Shown: positions 8,807-17,716 of the stretch, in pieces
How positions within the stretch are numbered: position 1 is the stretch's first letter
Layout: each line of letters opens with the position of its first letter
NCBI RefSeq assembly: GCF_014643735.1
Contig: NZ_BMKA01000002.1
Location: 1-64,000, forward strand
DNA: 64,000 bases
Source: Neptunicoccus cionae
GTDB lineage: Bacteria; Pseudomonadota; Alphaproteobacteria; Rhodobacterales; Rhodobacteraceae
Direction of reading: 5' to 3'
The notes under the pieces: model-generated
The model's database searches: none
What the model saw: only the letters and a program-made list of their open reading frames with translations
Told to the model about the DNA's origin: nothing
Position numbers and translations under genes: made by a program

Positions 8807-10282
8807 ATGCTTGATAAAACCGATTTGAAGAACCTTTTGAACGATCCATCCCTCCTATGCTCTCAGGCGTATGTGGCGGGTGAATGGGTTGACGCAGACA
8901 GCGGCGCCACCTTTGAAGTTAAGAACCCTGCCCGCGGCGATGTACTGACCACGCTGCCGGACCTTGGCATCGACGAAGTGAAACGCGCGATTGATGCAGC
9001 GCAAGGCGCACAAAAAGACTGGGCCGCACGCACCGGCAAGGACCGCGCTGCGATCCTGCGCAAATGGTACGATCTGATGGTGGAAAACGCCGACGATCTG
9101 GGCCGCATCCTGACCGCAGAAATGGGCAAACCCTTTGCCGAAGGCCGTGGGGAAATCCTGTACGGTGCCTCCTTCATCGAATGGTTCGGCGAAGAAGCCA
9201 AACGCAATTACGGCGAAACCATTCCGGGCCACCAACCGGACAAACGGATCACCGTCATCAAACAACCGGTTGGCGTTGTGGCCTCTATCACGCCGTGGAA
9301 CTTCCCCAACGCGATGATCGCCCGCAAGGTCGCGCCCGCACTGGCCGTTGGGTGTACATTCGTTGCGCGCCCCGCCAAAGAAACCCCGCTCTCCGCACTC
9401 GCCATGGCGCTGCTGGCAGAACGGGCTGGCGTGCCGTCTGGCGTGTTCTCGGTCGTGACAAATTCCCGCGCGCCCATCATCGGTAAAGAATTCTGCGACA
9501 ACCCCATCGTGCGCAAGCTGACCTTCACAGGCTCCACCGAAGTGGGCCGCATTCTGATGGAACAGGCCGCAGGGCAGATCATGAAAACATCGATGGAATT
9601 GGGCGGCAACGCTCCGTTTATCGTATTTGACGATGCCGACCTCGACAAAGCGGTCGAGGGCGCGATGATCTCCAAGTACCGCAACAACGGTCAAACCTGC
9701 GTTTGCGCCAACCGGATCTACGTCCAAGCTGGCGTCTATGATGCCTTCGCCGAAAAACTCGCCGCGGCTGTGGCTGACATGAACGTAGGCGACGGTCTGG
9801 ATGATGGAGTATCGGTTGGCCCGCTGATTTCTGAAGATGCAGTGGAAAAAGTGGAAGAGCACATCAAAGACGCCACCGACAAAGGCGCTAAAATCGTGGC
9901 TGGCGGCAAACGGCACGCTCTTGGCGGCACCTTTTTTGAGCCAACAATCCTGACCGGCGTCACATCCGACATGATGGTCACAAACGACGAGACCTTCGGC
10001 CCCGTTGCCCCCCTGTTCAAATTCGATACAGAAGAAGAAGTGGTTGCCGCCGCAAACGACACGATCTTCGGTCTGGCGTCCTATTTCTACTCCAACGACC
10101 TGTCCCGCGTACACCGCGTTCAGGAAGCGCTGGAATATGGTATGGTCGGCGTGAACACTGGCCTGATCTCAACCGAACTCGCCCCGTTTGGCGGCGTCAA
10201 ACAATCGGGCATCGGGCGCGAAGGCTCCCGCCACGGCACCGAAGATTACCTCGAGATGAAATACATCTGCACCTCGATCTAA
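8807..10282 (+). CDS. gabD: NAD(P)-dependent succinate-semialdehyde dehydrogenase
   Basis: The start at 8807 is preferred over the upstream ATG at 8714 because ACCGGAGGAA lies just before it and the protein then begins like its family (MLDKTDLKNLLNDPSLLC). The 491-residue enzyme oxidises succinate semialdehyde to succinate in 4-aminobutyrate breakdown. Visible are the PWNFP cofactor motif near 163-167, FTGSTEVG near 240-247, Glu264 in MELGGN and catalytic Cys298 in GQTCVCANR. A second Cys at 300 is common in GabD-type enzymes and can give redox control. The ending GREGSRHGTEDYLEMKYICT is typical. A terminator follows directly. Related glutarate-semialdehyde dehydrogenase activity is possible. 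Confidence 0.9.
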   Translation: MLDKTDLKNLLNDPSLLCSQAYVAGEWVDADSGATFEVKNPARGDVLTTLPDLGIDEVKRAIDAAQGAQKDWAARTGKDRAAILRKWYDLMVENADDLGRILTAEMGKPFAEGRGEILYGASFIEWFGEEAKRNYGETIPGHQPDKRITVIKQPVGVVASITPWNFPNAMIARKVAPALAVGCTFVARPAKETPLSALAMALLAERAGVPSGVFSVVTNSRAPIIGKEFCDNPIVRKLTFTGSTEVGRILMEQAAGQIMKTSMELGGNAPFIVFDDADLDKAVEGAMISKYRNNGQTCVCANRIYVQAGVYDAFAEKLAAAVADMNVGDGLDDGVSVGPLISEDAVEKVEEHIKDATDKGAKIVAGGKRHALGGTFFEPTILTGVTSDMMVTNDETFGPVAPLFKFDTEEEVVAAANDTIFGLASYFYSNDLSRVHRVQEALEYGMVGVNTGLISTELAPFGGVKQSGIGREGSRHGTEDYLEMKYICTSI

Positions 10283-10302
10283 TCGAACGGCAAATGCAAA
10301 AC

Positions 10303-10335
10303 AAAAACCGCGTCTTCATCGGCGCGGTTTTTTTT
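10303..10335 (+). terminator. Rho-independent terminator after gabD
   Basis: AAAAACCGCG and CGCGGTTTTT form a 10-bp stem around a loop of about ten bases, followed by a T run. It lies 20 bases after the gabD stop codon. Confidence 0.85.
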
Positions 10336-10382
10336 GTCTGCTTGCTTATTACGTCCCTAAACCGGTTGAGGACATCACACTC

Positions 10383-10571
10383 TTATGCGTTCTTTGCTTT
10401 ATACTCGTCGAGCAGCGCGGAGATTTCGGCAGGGCTTTCCCGAACATCATAGGTGATACCGCCGCCCAAAACGATCAGCGCACCAGTGCCGGTTGCGCCT
10501 GTAATCGCCGCTTGCAGGCTTGTGACCCCGACCATGATGGTCTTCCCGTTTTCCAACGTCAAATTTATCAT
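10383..10571 (-). CDS. Small hypothetical protein
   Basis: This 62-residue protein begins MINLTLENGKTIMV. A Gly/Ala-rich centre is followed by GGGITYDVRESPAEISALLD. The pattern of short strands, a glycine-rich turn and a C-terminal helix recalls the FlbD-like small proteins, but the match is too weak to name. It stands alone, convergent with gabD across the terminator. The start has only a weak GGGACAG ribosome site. Confidence 0.55.
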   Translation of the reverse strand: MINLTLENGKTIMVGVTSLQAAITGATGTGALIVLGGGITYDVRESPAEISALLDEYKAKNA

Positions 10572-10731
10572 TCTGTCTGTCCCGTTCGTTTTAGGTCATA
10601 GAGCGTAAAGCTGGTAGGAGGGTCAACCCCGCCAGCGGTTCAAGCATAGACCAAACGGATCATTTGCCAGTGGTATGCAGCCTGCCTGTCACACCTTTGC
10701 AGTTCTGACAGGCATGTACGCAGAAAATGTA

Positions 10732-11370
10732 CTACAGGTTTATGGAAGCCCACACTGCTGCAAGTGCACGGTTTTTACACCCGATTTTCAGGAATGAAGA
10801 ACGAAGGTGTGATTTGACCGTTGCCTCGGCGATCCCGAGATCGAGCGCAATCGCCTTGTTCGAGGCCCCGACAGCGATCAGTTTAAGTACCCGCTTTTCA
10901 CGTTCAGACAAGGAGGCGACGATATTGCTGTCCTGATGGCCTTCCGCCAAACCCGTCTCTAGCAGTTCGGATGGCTTAACCTTGTGAATAGCATCGCGGC
11001 TGATTGAGGCCGAAATGGTGAATCCCTCGCTCACCATAGTAACAGCGCTTAGAAACGCTTCTGACGAGCTCCCTTCAGGAATAATCGCTGCAACGAAATT
11101 GTTGAAGTCGGCAAAATACCCTTCCAACTGCTCGCTCTTGGGCACCAGAATTATCTTAAGGTTCGCAGTTGCCTGACGCAGCATATCGATATCTGTTCTC
11201 GCCGCGATGACGGAAGCCGGATCATGTAAGATCACAATATCCCCGTCACGCGTAGAGCCGATTGCACTCGCGCTTTCACACACTGTTTTCACTTGTTGGC
11301 TGCGCGACTCCAGAATTGTGGCTATCATGTCGCGAAGCAAGTGATTTTTGGAAACAACAAAAATCGACAT
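10732..11370 (-). CDS. LuxR-type regulator with receiver-like N-terminus
   Basis: The ATG at 11370 is used; a GTG three codons upstream is possible. The protein of about 212 residues has an N-terminal half with a receiver-like fold (SIFVVSKNHLLRDMIATILE). That half lacks the usual run of acidic residues and the clear phospho-acceptor Asp pattern, so it may be a non-phosphorylated pseudo-receiver. The C-terminal GerE-type helix-turn-helix is clear (LSEREKRVLKLIAVGASNKA, then AEATVKSHLRSSFLKIG). It is divergent from the second LuxR-type gene across 447 bases containing two dyads. Control of the RTX/exporter genes downstream is inferred from position. Confidence 0.82.
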   Translation of the reverse strand: MSIFVVSKNHLLRDMIATILESRSQQVKTVCESASAIGSTRDGDIVILHDPASVIAARTDIDMLRQATANLKIILVPKSEQLEGYFADFNNFVAAIIPEGSSSEAFLSAVTMVSEGFTISASISRDAIHKVKPSELLETGLAEGHQDSNIVASLSEREKRVLKLIAVGASNKAIALDLGIAEATVKSHLRSSFLKIGCKNRALAAVWASINL

Positions 11371-11470
11371 CCCACACACCGTTCAAAAAAATGAAATTCG
11401 TAAGAAATTATTGAATTTTTATTAAAGTTAGCTTGTACCGAATTTATTGAAAAATCAAGGTTCTAACGCC

Positions 11471-11498
11471 GAAATCGAGAGCCTAACGCTTCGATTTC
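11471..11498. promoter_or_regulatory. Inverted repeat, candidate operator
   Basis: GAAATCGA (11471-11478) and TCGATTTC (11491-11498) are exact reverse complements separated by 12 bases. They lie about 100 bases upstream of the minus-strand LuxR-type gene. The short word CTAACGC also occurs on both sides (from 11463 and 11483). Regulator identity is unknown. Confidence 0.4.
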
Positions 11499-11631
11499 AC
11501 GATTGTGATTTTTGGGAGTGTGCCAGAAAAAATGCGGCTTATTAACCGTTTAGTAGCTTTTCTGTGTAGCGAATCGGAGCCCTTCTCACACAACTTTGAC
11601 GATATTTTTTGGTTAGGCGTCAGAGCTGGCT

Positions 11632-11647
11632 TAATCCAAATGGATTA
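11632..11647. promoter_or_regulatory. 16-bp dyad, candidate LuxR-type operator
   Basis: TAATCCAAATGGATTA has two 7-bp complementary arms around a 2-base centre, about 170 bases upstream of the plus-strand LuxR-type gene. The surrounding 447-bp region (11371-11817) is A+T-rich and contains no convincing ORF. It most likely holds the promoters of both divergent regulator genes. Confidence 0.45.
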
Positions 11648-11817
11648 GTCCTCTCGGCCAGTTTCGCAACCATAGGTTTTATAAGTTTTAACCCGTCCCG
11701 AGCGAATCAAGCGAACCGACTAGGTCGTGTGCGCCGAGGATTCGAACAAGCGCTGTGGTATAGTCGATGAATAGTTAATGTAGATTTTGACATTTATATG
11801 ACCAGAGGGAGGTTAAA

Positions 11818-12855
11818 ATGAATGTTTATTGTAGCCCCACCCACGCGGGGGGGGTAATTAAACAGTCGGACAAGTTCAGTCGGACAATGTTAGAGTTCTC
11901 AGACGCAGCAATTGCTCATGTGCGTCACGGTGAAGATAAGATAGTTCTCTCCACGCATTTTTATGAATCTGATGATCAACCAGACGCCATCATGTCGGCG
12001 GGCGCAGTTCTGCGTCCGGGGCGGCAGATCAGATTTGCTTCGAAAGAAGCGGGTGGATCTGACAGCTCGGCCATGAAAGAGCATATCTCCAAATCGTTAA
12101 CAGGATCTAAAGGCGCGCGCTGGCACGTTTACGAGTCCTGTTTCGCGGACGGTTCAATCGACTATATAGAAGTGCTCCAATCGCGGGGCAGATCGCCCGC
12201 GAATTCTGAAAAACACCTTCAGCACATCTGGCCCCTGCTTCGGGAAGACTGCCTGTCCGAAATCTTGACCGACACTGGGAAGTTCGTTGACGATGCGCTG
12301 TTGTGGATCATCAACGACAAGATCGCTTCTGCGGTGTTGGTTCTGGATCAGAGTTGCCGGTTGGTTCGCGCAAATACCGCCGGATACGAACTGCTGAAAG
12401 TGCAAAACATTCTGCGCTCTCGCGGGGACGGGATTTGTTGCAGCAATAGTACGGACACCGCCCACTTGCGCAAGCTGGTGAAAGAGTGCGCCGTTAGCTC
12501 CACATCCAACGGCATGGAAAAGATCCTGATGTTGGAAAATAAATCCGCGCAAAGCCTGTCTCTTTTGTCTCTGCGAAAATTCGAAAGCGGTCCGGGTGCC
12601 ACGATGGTGATTGCGATGCTCCCCGCACCGCCTGACCCCAAAAGGATCGTGATGCTTGCGCGGGAAATGGGTCTTACCAAAGCCGAAGCGCGTATCGCGT
12701 CTTTGATGCAGCTTGGGATGTCCAACCGGGAGATGGCAATTAAAGCCAAATTGACCGAACAAACCTGCAGCACTTACTCAAAGCGAGTTTTGAGCAAGTT
12801 GAACGTCAATTGCCGTGCAGAAATGGCGCAGCTTTTGACATGGCAAGCAGGTTGA
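11818..12855 (+). CDS. LuxR-family transcriptional regulator
   Basis: The 345-residue protein carries a C-terminal helix-turn-helix of the LuxR type (GLTKAEARIASLMQLGMSNR, then EMAIKAKLTEQTCSTYSKRV). The middle contains a PAS-like block (AVLVLDQSCRLVRANTAGYE LLKV region). The N-terminal 130 residues are of unknown type. This architecture suggests a cytoplasmic sensor-regulator. AGGGAGGTT lies just before the ATG. It is followed after 10 bases by a membrane-anchored protein gene and then the RTX gene, so it is a good candidate for their regulator, but no binding data exist. Confidence 0.82.
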   Translation: MNVYCSPTHAGGVIKQSDKFSRTMLEFSDAAIAHVRHGEDKIVLSTHFYESDDQPDAIMSAGAVLRPGRQIRFASKEAGGSDSSAMKEHISKSLTGSKGARWHVYESCFADGSIDYIEVLQSRGRSPANSEKHLQHIWPLLREDCLSEILTDTGKFVDDALLWIINDKIASAVLVLDQSCRLVRANTAGYELLKVQNILRSRGDGICCSNSTDTAHLRKLVKECAVSSTSNGMEKILMLENKSAQSLSLLSLRKFESGPGATMVIAMLPAPPDPKRIVMLAREMGLTKAEARIASLMQLGMSNREMAIKAKLTEQTCSTYSKRVLSKLNVNCRAEMAQLLTWQAG

Positions 12856-12865
12856 GGAGAGAGCG

Positions 12866-13426
12866 ATGAACCATATTAACCAAAGAGCTACGAAGAACGC
12901 CACAGCAGTTGAACCTGAGATGAAGCCACGGCAAAACCCCGAGGTGAAACCAAGACAGAGCCTCGGCACCAAGCTCAACGGGTACTCCGAAACCGAAGCG
13001 AAAATCTTGCAAGGCTTTCTGGTCGCGGGCGAAAAGCCGATTGCCAAGCGCGAGGACGTGATCGAGCTTTACAACCGCATGGTCACATTACTACGCGCCC
13101 TGAATGAAAGCCTGACCGAGAAGCAAGACGGCCGTTCCAAACAAGAGCGTATCCATCTGGAGAGCCGCTTCGATCAAATCGACGGAGCCGTGAACAGCAT
13201 GGAGGGAGCATTGCGCATCGAACTCGCGCCACTTCTGAGCCAGGTTGTAGAGGAGCAGTTTGAACGTCACGCCAAGGTTAAAGCAAAAAAACCAAGGGCA
13301 ATTCTAAGCAAAATTTCCTTGATAGCAGTCGGTTTGGCAGCAGGAATTTTGTGGTCGGATGTCATCCTGTCCGAAGCTCAAAATGTGTCCGCATTTATCC
13401 AGGGATACTTTGTTAATAAATTTTAA
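12866..13426 (+). CDS. Hypothetical protein with C-terminal membrane anchor
   Basis: This 186-residue protein has a basic, Pro/Lys-rich start (MKPRQNPEVKPRQSLGTK). A helical region with coiled-coil character spans about 55-145. A single hydrophobic segment (SLIAVGLAAGILWSDVIL) near 152-170 leaves a short tail. It starts 10 bases after the LuxR-type gene with GGAGAGAG upstream, so the two are probably translationally coupled. The layout suggests a cytoplasmic domain held at the inner membrane. No known family is recognised. Confidence 0.68.
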   Translation: MNHINQRATKNATAVEPEMKPRQNPEVKPRQSLGTKLNGYSETEAKILQGFLVAGEKPIAKREDVIELYNRMVTLLRALNESLTEKQDGRSKQERIHLESRFDQIDGAVNSMEGALRIELAPLLSQVVEEQFERHAKVKAKKPRAILSKISLIAVGLAAGILWSDVILSEAQNVSAFIQGYFVNKF

Positions 13427-13430
13427 TTTT

Positions 13431-13446
13431 GCCCCGAAAAGGGGGC
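13431..13446 (+). terminator. Weak hairpin after the anchor protein gene
   Basis: GCCCC and GGGGGC pair around GAAAA a few bases after the stop codon at 13426. There is no clear T run, so it may be only a partial terminator or RNA-stability element. The remaining bases to the RTX gene carry its promoter and a strong AGGAGG ribosome site. Confidence 0.35.
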
Positions 13447-13596
13447 AGTTTGGCTTCGTAATTTCTGCTGAACTGAACTTACAACGCAGATTTTGAGCGT
13501 TCTAGTAGCTGGTTATTTTCAGCGCAATCAAACGGTTATTGTGAGACGTCAATTATTTCAATCTTACATTAACCTTATCAATTAGGAGGTTAAATT

Positions 13597-15819
13597 ATGT
13601 CAACTGATCCAAGAGTATGGCCCGAATGCGAGCCGGAATGCATTATCAATCTGGACAAACCATTTAACAACCAAGTTACGGGAACAGGGTCCCACGGCGA
13701 TGAGTTCGTAGACCTGAATCTCACCGGGTCTCCGGACAATTATGATCTGGGCTCCGGCGATGACAGCGCGGTTGGGAACGAAAACAACAACATTATCGAC
13801 GGCGAAGACGGCTGCGACACAATTCTGGGTAATGGCGGTGACGATAAAATCCTCGGCGGCGGCCATAACGATGTGCTGGTCGGTGGCAATGGCGCCACGG
13901 TCTGGGGCGGCCCTTTCGCAGCTGTAGACGGTTCAATTGATAACGACTACATCGACGGCGAAACCGGAGATGACACGATTTACGGCGAAAACGGCGACGA
14001 CCAGATCAAAGGCGGCGAAGGCGACGACGAGATCTACGGCGGCAATGGCGACGACGTGATGATCGGTGACGACGGCGACGACCTGTCCCTGGATGACGGC
14101 AACGATGAAATGTACGGCGGCGCTGGCGATGACTGTATGGCTGGCGAAGGCGGCGATGACTGCATGTTCGGCGGCACTGGCGAAGACGTCATGTACGGCA
14201 ACGAAGGCGACGACGGCATGTCAGGTGGCGACGATGATGACCGTATGACCGGTGGTCTTGGCGACGACTTCATGACTGGGGACGATGGCAACGACGAAAT
14301 GTACGGTGACATCCGCCAAGGCAATGCCACTGATCTGGACACCGGCTCTGACACATGGGGCGGCAAGAAAGTCGACTTCCGCGGTGGCAGTGACTGCATG
14401 TACGGTGGCAACGGCGAAGACATCATGGATGGCGGCGCTAAGGCTGACATTATGTTCGGCGGCGCTGACGAGGATCTGATGTTTGGTGGCCGTGGCGCTG
14501 ATCAAATGTCTGGCGGGTCGGCTGACGACTCTATGCAGGGTGACGGCGGACGCGACTGGATGAAAGGCGGCTCGGGCGACGACTACATGCGCGGCGGTTC
14601 CAAAGGCGACACCATTTATGGTGACCACGCTGAAGGCAAAGACCCACTCTGTGAAGGCGACGACTGCATCGATACTCCGCGGGAAATTGACGAGGGAGAA
14701 GAAGGTTGCGATCTGATCCACGGTGGTGCTGGTCACGACAAAATCTACGGTGAAGGCAATCACGACAGCCTTTATGGTGGAACCGGTCGCGACAAGATGT
14801 ACGGCGGCGAAGGTGACGACGTCATGCATGGCGATGACGACAATGACATGATGTGCGGTGACGACGGCGACGACGAGATGTACGGCGGTCACGGCGACGA
14901 TGTCATGAAGGGCAACAAAGGCGACGACTGGATGTCCGGCGGCGACGGCAACGATAAGATGTCAGGCCATCAGGACAACGACACCATGCACGGCGACGAC
15001 GGCAACGACGATATGTCGGGTGGCGAGGGCAACGACTGGATGTCAGGTGGCAACGACAACGACGCTATGTTCGGCGACGAAGGCGACGACACCATGTTCG
15101 GTGACGACGGCAACGACCGTATGTCTGGTGGTTCCGGTGAAGACAAGATGTCCGGTGGCGAAGGCGATGATGCCATGAGCGGCGGCGATGATAACGACGT
15201 TATGCATGGTGACAACGGCGACGACTGGATGGGTGGTGACGACGGAAATGACACCATTTACGGCGGCGACGGCAACGATGATCTAGAAGGCAACGAAGGC
15301 GACGACCACCTTTATGGTGGTGCAGACGACGACCTGCTTACCGGTGGCGTTGGCGACGATGTCCTCGACGGTGGCTTTGATGAAGACATCATCATCGGCG
15401 GTGAGGGCGACGATGTCCTGACCGGTGGTTCTGACAAGGATATCTTTGTTATCGACCTGACTTGGGACGGCGCCAGCTTTGTCTCTGCGGATGGCCATGA
15501 CACAGTGACCGACTTCACAATGTCCGGCGACAACGATGTTCTGACGTACCGCATTAACGACCTGACCGGTTCTGCATCAGACAGCGATCTGTTCGACGCT
15601 CTGGAAGCGGCTACATCGGTCGTGGACAATGGAACCGACACCACTGTTGCAGTGGGTGGATCCACAGTCGATCTGCTGGGCGTATCAACAGGGGTCGTCA
15701 CTCCGTTCACAGTGTTTGATCACTTGGGCAACGATGCGGATGGCTTTGTTGGGGTCGGCATCAACGGCTACTCGCAGGGGAACTACCTCTATGAAGCTGT
15801 CGATATTGTGATCGTCTAA
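13597..15819 (+). CDS. RTX calcium-binding repeat protein, Met-rich, type I secreted
   Basis: AGGAGG precedes the ATG. The 740-residue protein is mostly tandem nonapeptide repeats of the GGxGxDxxx kind from about residue 60 to 620. Such repeats form calcium-bound parallel beta-rolls outside the cell. In most repeats the hydrophobic slot is Met (GDDVMYGNEGDD, GNDKMSGHQDND, GEDKMSGGEGDD) instead of the usual Leu/Ile. About ten Cys occur (for example DDCMAG, DDCMFGG, MMCGDD), which is unusual for type I substrates. Two spacers interrupt the array, near 240-265 and 345-375. The C-terminal 120 residues carry the non-repeat secretion domain (DKDIFVIDLTWDG region). No enzymatic domain is seen; a structural surface or biofilm protein is likely. 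Confidence 0.9.
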   Translation: MSTDPRVWPECEPECIINLDKPFNNQVTGTGSHGDEFVDLNLTGSPDNYDLGSGDDSAVGNENNNIIDGEDGCDTILGNGGDDKILGGGHNDVLVGGNGATVWGGPFAAVDGSIDNDYIDGETGDDTIYGENGDDQIKGGEGDDEIYGGNGDDVMIGDDGDDLSLDDGNDEMYGGAGDDCMAGEGGDDCMFGGTGEDVMYGNEGDDGMSGGDDDDRMTGGLGDDFMTGDDGNDEMYGDIRQGNATDLDTGSDTWGGKKVDFRGGSDCMYGGNGEDIMDGGAKADIMFGGADEDLMFGGRGADQMSGGSADDSMQGDGGRDWMKGGSGDDYMRGGSKGDTIYGDHAEGKDPLCEGDDCIDTPREIDEGEEGCDLIHGGAGHDKIYGEGNHDSLYGGTGRDKMYGGEGDDVMHGDDDNDMMCGDDGDDEMYGGHGDDVMKGNKGDDWMSGGDGNDKMSGHQDNDTMHGDDGNDDMSGGEGNDWMSGGNDNDAMFGDEGDDTMFGDDGNDRMSGGSGEDKMSGGEGDDAMSGGDDNDVMHGDNGDDWMGGDDGNDTIYGGDGNDDLEGNEGDDHLYGGADDDLLTGGVGDDVLDGGFDEDIIIGGEGDDVLTGGSDKDIFVIDLTWDGASFVSADGHDTVTDFTMSGDNDVLTYRINDLTGSASDSDLFDALEAATSVVDNGTDTTVAVGGSTVDLLGVSTGVVTPFTVFDHLGNDADGFVGVGINGYSQGNYLYEAVDIVIV

Positions 15820-15831
15820 TCAACAAGAGAT

Positions 15832-15870
15832 GGGGTGGCATGACAGCAGACGTCTTGCCATCCCCGATTT
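15832..15870 (+). terminator. Attenuating hairpin between RTX gene and exporter
   Basis: GGGGTGGCA (15832-15840) pairs with TGCCATCCCC (15856-15865) with one bulged base, followed by GATTTT. Such intercistronic hairpins commonly give high substrate and low exporter expression in type I secretion operons. Confidence 0.6.
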
Positions 15871-15967
15871 TGGCCCAAGATTTTCTAAGCGGGCCATCCC
15901 TCGGCGGACTTGGAATACTCTTGGGTCAAAATTGTAATTTAGTGTTGTATTTAAAGAAGGCAAAATC

Positions 15968-17716
15968 ATGGGGTCAAAAAAGGTATTTTCAGGGCAGCGT
16001 GGCTTAATTACAGCTATCTTTCTGGCCAGCGTGTTTATCAATCTTCTGGTATTAACGGCACCGCTTTACATGCTTCAGCTGTTCTCCCGTGTTATGTCTT
16101 CGGGAAACGTCAACACAATGATCATGCTAACGATCGGAGCGGCAATCGCTCTGATCTTTTTTCTTGCGTTTGATACAATCCGCCAGCGGCTTGCGGCCCG
16201 TCTGGGCACACGGCTAGAGGGCAACCACGGCCCGAGCGTCCTGCACGGTCTGGTCACGGCGACCAACCCGAATGATACGCAAGGGGCCCGCCCCGTCCGC
16301 GACCTTCAGGAGATACGGGCATTTGTTAACAGTGCGGCGTTTATCGCCCTGTTAGATGCGCCTTGGTCCCTGCTGTTTGTCGGAGTAATTTTTCTGTTTC
16401 ACCCCGTTCTGGGGATAATCGCGACCATTGGGCTTTTGTTTTTGTTCGGTCTCGGGATCATCAGCGAGCTGGTCAGCCGCGAACCGACCGAAGCTGCCAG
16501 TGATGCAGAACAAAAGGCGTCAGGCACCATTGAGGAGATGCTGCGCAACGCCGAGGTGGTCCGTTCTATGGGTAAAGCACCGGCGCTAATCCAGCGCTGG
16601 AAGAAAGAAACATTCGTCGCGATGGTATTTGGCGCTGTTGCCACGGATCGCATCGCTTTGCTTACTTCATTTGCCAAGATGACCCGCATGGCGCTTCAGA
16701 TCGCTTTGCTGGGCGGTGGTGTCCTGCTGGTTATTCAGGGGCAATTGTCACCTGGTATGATGATCGCCAGTTCGATCCTTTTGGGGCGCGCTGCGGCACC
16801 GGTAGAACAATCCATCGCAGGATGGCGCCAGTTTTCGCAGGCACGCCTTGCGATGCGCCGCTTGAATGCGCTGTTCGCCTCTCAGAAAGAGGCCGCGCAA
16901 ACGATGGACCTGCCAGAGCCGAACGCCCGCCTGTCCGTTGAAAACGCGACGGTGGTTGTGGCCAACAAACAGGCACCGCTGCTGCTGGATGTTTCTTTTG
17001 AACTTCGTCCGGGCGATGCGCTCGGAATCATCGGGCCAAGCGGGGCTGGCAAAACCTCTCTGGCGCGCGCACTGGTAGGGTTGCAACCCTTGTCGCGGGG
17101 CTACATTCGGGTTGATGACGCGGCCCTGACGGACTGGCCAGTGGATCAGATCGGGCAATACATAGGGTTCCTGCCCCAGCGTGTAGAACTCTTTCAGGGC
17201 ACCGTGGCGGAAAACATCGCCATGATGGACGAAGAGGCTTCCCCGTCAGCGGTTGTTGAAGCCGCCAAACGGGCAAGCATACACGAGCTGATCCTGTCGC
17301 TTCCTGCCGGTTACAACACACAAGTGGGACTTCGCGGAGAGTTGTTATCCGCAGGTCAGCGGCAGCGTATCGGACTGGCCCGCGCTTTCTTTGGCGACCG
17401 GCGGATCATCGTCATGGACGAACCGAATGCCAACCTTGACCCCGACGGAGAGGAAGCCCTGTCCCAAGCGGTGCAAAATGCAACAGATCGCGGCTGCATC
17501 GTCATTCTGATCACCCACCGCATGAGCATCCTGCGCGGCGTTAGCCACGCCGGCATCATGCAGGACGGGCGAATGGTTCGCTTCGGCGCATCCAAGTCGG
17601 TGCTGGACAGCATGGTCTCACCCCTGTCGAACAAAACCACCGACGACCCGAAAGTCGCGGTTCTGAAACCCCGCAAAATCATTAAACGGACTGTGAAAAC
17701 CGGAGGCGCCAAATGA
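15968..17716 (+). CDS. Type I secretion ABC transporter (PrtD-like)
   Basis: The 582-residue protein has an N-terminal membrane domain of about six helices (residues 12-300). A nucleotide-binding domain follows with Walker A GPSGAGKT, signature LSAGQRQRIGLAR and Walker B IIVMDEPNANLD, then the ITHRMS switch His. There is no N-terminal peptidase domain, which places it with PrtD/LapB-free exporters of RTX proteins. Its stop overlaps the HlyD-like gene start (ATGA). Together with that adaptor and an outer-membrane TolC channel it should export the RTX protein encoded just upstream. A long basic tail (residues 560-582) is an extension of no known role. Confidence 0.92.
   Translation: MGSKKVFSGQRGLITAIFLASVFINLLVLTAPLYMLQLFSRVMSSGNVNTMIMLTIGAAIALIFFLAFDTIRQRLAARLGTRLEGNHGPSVLHGLVTATNPNDTQGARPVRDLQEIRAFVNSAAFIALLDAPWSLLFVGVIFLFHPVLGIIATIGLLFLFGLGIISELVSREPTEAASDAEQKASGTIEEMLRNAEVVRSMGKAPALIQRWKKETFVAMVFGAVATDRIALLTSFAKMTRMALQIALLGGGVLLVIQGQLSPGMMIASSILLGRAAAPVEQSIAGWRQFSQARLAMRRLNALFASQKEAAQTMDLPEPNARLSVENATVVVANKQAPLLLDVSFELRPGDALGIIGPSGAGKTSLARALVGLQPLSRGYIRVDDAALTDWPVDQIGQYIGFLPQRVELFQGTVAENIAMMDEEASPSAVVEAAKRASIHELILSLPAGYNTQVGLRGELLSAGQRQRIGLARAFFGDRRIIVMDEPNANLDPDGEEALSQAVQNATDRGCIVILITHRMSILRGVSHAGIMQDGRMVRFGASKSVLDSMVSPLSNKTTDDPKVAVLKPRKIIKRTVKTGGAK

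Noticed and set aside
8855-10114. 419-codon ORF antisense to gabD
   Set aside because: It is a shadow of a clear dehydrogenase gene; composition is Cys/His/Gly-rich and unlike a real protein, and it has no ribosome site.
14221-14892. Long antisense ORF opposite the RTX repeats
   Set aside because: The repeat structure of the RTX gene produces open frames on the other strand; the Val/Ala/Thr repeats mirror the nonapeptides.
13597-15819. Tandem DNA repeats considered as a CRISPR array
   Set aside because: Repeats are coding, in frame, of varied length and without unique spacers or cas genes.
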